A DNA stretch of 64,000 bases, taken from positions 1 through 64,000 of the forward strand of contig NZ_NBYX01000030.1 of the NCBI RefSeq assembly GCF_002099195.1. The letters are read 5' to 3'. Shown here piece by piece: positions 61,978 to 64,000 of the stretch; position 1 is the stretch's first letter, and each line of letters begins with the position of its first letter. Source of the stretch: Burkholderia puraquae. Lineage in GTDB: Bacteria; Pseudomonadota; Gammaproteobacteria; Burkholderiales; Burkholderiaceae. The position numbers and the translations under genes were made by a program. The notes beneath the pieces are model-generated. The model had not been told where the DNA came from. It was given only the letters and a program-made list of their open reading frames with translations, and did not search any database.

Positions 61978-62772
61978 ATGACGCCCTTGCTTGCCGTACC
62001 GCCCATGAGCCTGTCCGAAACGTTGCGCTACCAGCCCGACAACGCCGATCTCGGCGCGATGCTTGCGCACTTCCGCCTGCTCGAACCGGTGTTCGACGCG
62101 CTGCCGGACGTCGCGTTCTTCGTCAAGGATGCGAACGGCCGCTACGCGCTCGTCAATCGCACGCTGGCGATGCGCTGCGGCTACAAGGACAAGCGCGACC
62201 TGCTCGGCAAGACGGCCGACGAAGTGTTTCCGCGCCGCTTCGGCCGCAGCTATTTCGAGCAGGACATGGCGACGATCAACGCCGGCCAGCAACTGACGGA
62301 CCAACTCGAGCTGCACCTGTATCCGGGCCGCCAGCCGGGCTGGTGCCTGACCTGCAAGGAGCCGCTGCGCGACGCCGCGGGCAGGGTGGTCGGCCTCGCG
62401 GGGATCTCGCGCGACCTGAAGGCGCACGAGGGCTCCCATCCGGCGTACAGCCGGCTCGCCGACGTGGTCCAGCACATCCAGGATCACTACGTGCAGCCGC
62501 TGAACCTGAAGCAGCTCGCGCAGATGGCCGGGATGTCGGTCGCGCAGCTCGAACGCTACTTCCACAAGGTGTTCCACCTGACGCCGCGCCAGGTGCTGCT
62601 GAAGACGCGGCTCGATGCGGCCACCGCGCTGCTCGTCACGCACGACAAGGTGACCGACGTCGCAGCGCTATGCGGCTATACGGATCACAGCGCGTTCACG
62701 CGCCAGTTCAAGGCGACGGTCGGCGTGACGCCGACGGAATACCGGTTGATGCTGCAGGAGCGGGCGGGGTGA
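61978..62772 (+). CDS. AraC-family regulator with N-terminal PAS domain
   Basis: 264 residues. A PAS domain (about 28-135: LEPVFDALPDVAFFVKDANGRYALVNRTLAMRCGYKDKRDLLGKTADEVFP, then GRVVGLAGISRDL) is joined to an AraC double helix-turn-helix (about 155-260: LADVVQHIQDHYVQPLNLKQLAQMAGMSVAQLERYFHKVFHLTPRQVLL and VTDVAALCGYTDHSAFTRQFKATVGVTPTEYR). It is a one-component sensor-regulator whose ligand is unknown. ATG 62005 is an alternative start. Divergent from the amino-acid-type binding protein, a possible target. Confidence 0.87.
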   Translation: MTPLLAVPPMSLSETLRYQPDNADLGAMLAHFRLLEPVFDALPDVAFFVKDANGRYALVNRTLAMRCGYKDKRDLLGKTADEVFPRRFGRSYFEQDMATINAGQQLTDQLELHLYPGRQPGWCLTCKEPLRDAAGRVVGLAGISRDLKAHEGSHPAYSRLADVVQHIQDHYVQPLNLKQLAQMAGMSVAQLERYFHKVFHLTPRQVLLKTRLDAATALLVTHDKVTDVAALCGYTDHSAFTRQFKATVGVTPTEYRLMLQERAG

Positions 62773-62850
62773 CGCGACACGCCGAAAGGGCCGGCGAGTC
62801 GCAGGGATCGGGGCAATACGGGGTAACGGGGTAACGCTGAAAACGGCGGC

Positions 62851-63114
62851 TCAGCGGTAGCCGAGCCCTTTCAGGACGGCGGTGCCGTCTTCGGTCAGCC
62901 GGAAGCTCGGGGTGGTATCGGCGTCGAGCTTCACCATCTCGACGAGTCCGGCTTCCTGCAGCGCAGGCAGTTCGGGTTTGGCGTTCGCGCCGATCGGTGC
63001 GTGCAGCAGCACGAGCAGCGTCGCGATTTCATGATGACTGAGCAGGCGGCGCAGCATCGTCTTCTTTGCAGGGGGCGCGGCCTGGCGGCCCGCGGGTGCT
63101 TCTACGGCGCTCAT
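62851..63114 (-). CDS. Small winged-helix-like protein of unknown function
   Basis: 87 residues. After an Ala/Pro-rich start (MSAVEAPAGRQAAPPAKK), HHEIATLLVLLHAPIGANAKPELPALQEAGLVEMVKL and FRLTEDGTAVLKGLGYR have the shape of a winged helix with a C-terminal wing, like ArsR/MarR-type DNA-binding domains. No ligand domain. ATG 63114 has AAGGAGG 6-7 nt upstream, much better than the ATG at 63141. Convergent with the PAS-AraC gene. Confidence 0.62.
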   Translation of the reverse strand: MSAVEAPAGRQAAPPAKKTMLRRLLSHHEIATLLVLLHAPIGANAKPELPALQEAGLVEMVKLDADTTPSFRLTEDGTAVLKGLGYR

Positions 63115-63402
63115 CGCTTTCCTCCTTTTCGAGATAACCATCGGGTACTGGTTGCGGATGGTGCCGTCGAAGACTTAAGCGATTCTTAAAACAGCGGCGG
63201 GCGACGGGATGCTGCGCTGCGGTACGGGTTACCGGATGTAACGCCATACGGAACGCAGTTTCCGGCCCGACCGCGGCCAGCCGCGCGGGCCGGTACGCGG
63301 CCGCAGGATTCACCACGATGGTGCGCGTTCGAGGCGGCTTTTTGAAGCAACCACGGGCCGCGAATATGATTCGGCCCCGAAATCCCGCCTCGCTTCGTTC
63401 CC

Positions 63403-64000
63403 TTATTTCCTGCGCTGCGCCTGTGCGGCGAGCCGCACGGCCGCGTTGGCCGCGCCGTAGCCGTCGTATCCGCCACGCCGCTCGACGATCTCGAGCGAGA
63501 AGCGGTTATCGACCAGTTCTGTATACGCATGCAGGAATTCGCCGCCGTGCTCGTCGCGGTCGTACAGCAGGTGGTGCGTGCTCAGCGTGTCGATCAGTTC
63601 GTCCGGCAGCGCGTAGCGCGCGGCGAGATCGTCGTAGTAGTTCGGCGGAATGCGCAGGAACGGAATGCCGTCGGCCGCGAACGCGGCGACCGTCTTCACG
63701 ATGTCGTCCGTGCGGAACGCGACGTGGTTCAGCCCCGTGCCATGGTAGCGGTCGAGCGATTCGGCAACCGCCGTGTGACGGTCGACCGACGCATTCAGCG
63801 CGATCCGCACCGAGCCGTCGGCGCTGCGCACCGCGCGGCTGCGCATCAGCCCGTACGGGTCGGGCACGAGCCAGCTGCGTTCGGCCTCGAAGCCGAACGC
63901 CGTCTTGAAGAACAGGATCCATGTATCGAGCGCGTCGGCCGGCAGCGCGAGGCACACGTGGTCGATACCCGTCAGCGGGCCGACTTCGCTCGGGCCGTCG
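63403..64000 (-). CDS. QuiC-like 3-dehydroshikimate dehydratase/4-hydroxyphenylpyruvate dioxygenase-like, C-terminal part
   Basis: The open frame runs off the right edge; the visible 198 codons are the second (VOC) half of the domain-fused family in which a sugar-phosphate isomerase-like N-terminus is joined to a hydroxyphenylpyruvate-dioxygenase-like C-terminus. Seen: GPLTGIDHVCLALPADALDTW, then DRYHGTGLNHVAFRTDDI, IPFLRIPPNYYDDLAARY and FLHAYTELVDNRFSLEIVERRGGYDGYGAANAAVR. The metal ligands His (IDHV), His (LNHVAF) and Glu (SLEIVERR) are all present. Such proteins make protocatechuate from dehydroshikimate in quinate use. Confidence 0.82.
   Translation of the reverse strand, partial: DGPSEVGPLTGIDHVCLALPADALDTWILFFKTAFGFEAERSWLVPDPYGLMRSRAVRSADGSVRIALNASVDRHTAVAESLDRYHGTGLNHVAFRTDDIVKTVAAFAADGIPFLRIPPNYYDDLAARYALPDELIDTLSTHHLLYDRDEHGGEFLHAYTELVDNRFSLEIVERRGGYDGYGAANAAVRLAAQAQRRK

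Noticed and set aside
61407..62834. 475-codon plus-strand frame through the 660-bp gap and the PAS-AraC gene
   Set aside because: Out of frame with the clear PAS-AraC protein; low-complexity Arg/Ala/Cys sequence.

Overview
This 64 kb window is high-GC, densely packed DNA of the Burkholderia cepacia complex type. The strongest pointer is the gene order ceoR-llpE-ceoA-ceoB-opcM, the salicylate-linked RND efflux locus known from Burkholderia cenocepacia chromosome 2. GabR/GabT/GabD, a PACE exporter, a DctB/DctD-type two-component system and a galactarate/glucarate cluster fit the same genus. Placement on chromosome 2 is an inference. No rRNA, tRNA or CRISPR array was seen. Both edge genes, a chemotaxis receptor on the left and a QuiC-like enzyme on the right, are cut by the window.

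Layout. 0-12.6 kb: receptor tail, the GABA degradation pair gabT-gabD with divergent gabR, a YfcC transporter/IclR/N-formylglutamate amidohydrolase unit facing a porin, a DMT transporter, selD and a LysE exporter. 12.8-17.1 kb: a purine nucleoside permease-family gene followed by a small foreign-looking segment. That segment carries a TnpB-only IS200/IS605-type element inserted in an older ORF, and it ends in a second, diverged copy of the permease 3' end. 17.5-25.7 kb: the ceo efflux locus. 25.7-29.5 kb: a head-to-head pair of truncated genes (tetR and a tautomerase), a LysR/PACE pair, an alpha/beta hydrolase and DUF3579. 29.5-34.5 kb: dctD-dctB and a 2-hydroxycarboxylate transporter with a textbook sigma-54 promoter.

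34.7-40.9 kb is a sulfur-scavenging operon: MetQ-type binding protein, DszA/NtaA-type flavin monooxygenase, MetN, MetI, an unknown ExxH-rich helical protein and a DszC/SfnB-type oxidoreductase. 41.0-45.7 kb is a compact zinc-sparing operon (COG0523 GTPase, FolE2, a PTPS/QueD protein, gamma-carbonic anhydrase, dihydroorotase) behind a 37-bp Zur-like dyad. 47-49.7 kb holds an XRE/MmyB regulator and a DUF2167-M50 protease pair. 49.8-56.6 kb is a galactarate/glucarate catabolic cluster (GudP-type transporter, alpha-ketoglutarate semialdehyde dehydrogenase, KdgD, GarD) whose promoters share an operator-like motif. The last 7 kb carries stand-alone genes: SnoaL-like, FucU/RbsD, DoxX, an MHS-type transporter, a branched-chain amino-acid-type binding protein, a PAS-AraC regulator, a small winged-helix-like protein and the QuiC-like edge gene.

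The points most worth following up are the TnpB insertion, whose removal restores an open frame exactly and whose RuvC-II glutamate position is glycine; the second permease tail, which differs only by synonymous changes; the Asp in place of the nucleophilic Ser in LlpE; the deletion that fused tetR and tautomerase 5' ends; the sigma-54 promoter with paired upstream dyads; and the unknown helical protein of the sulfur operon.
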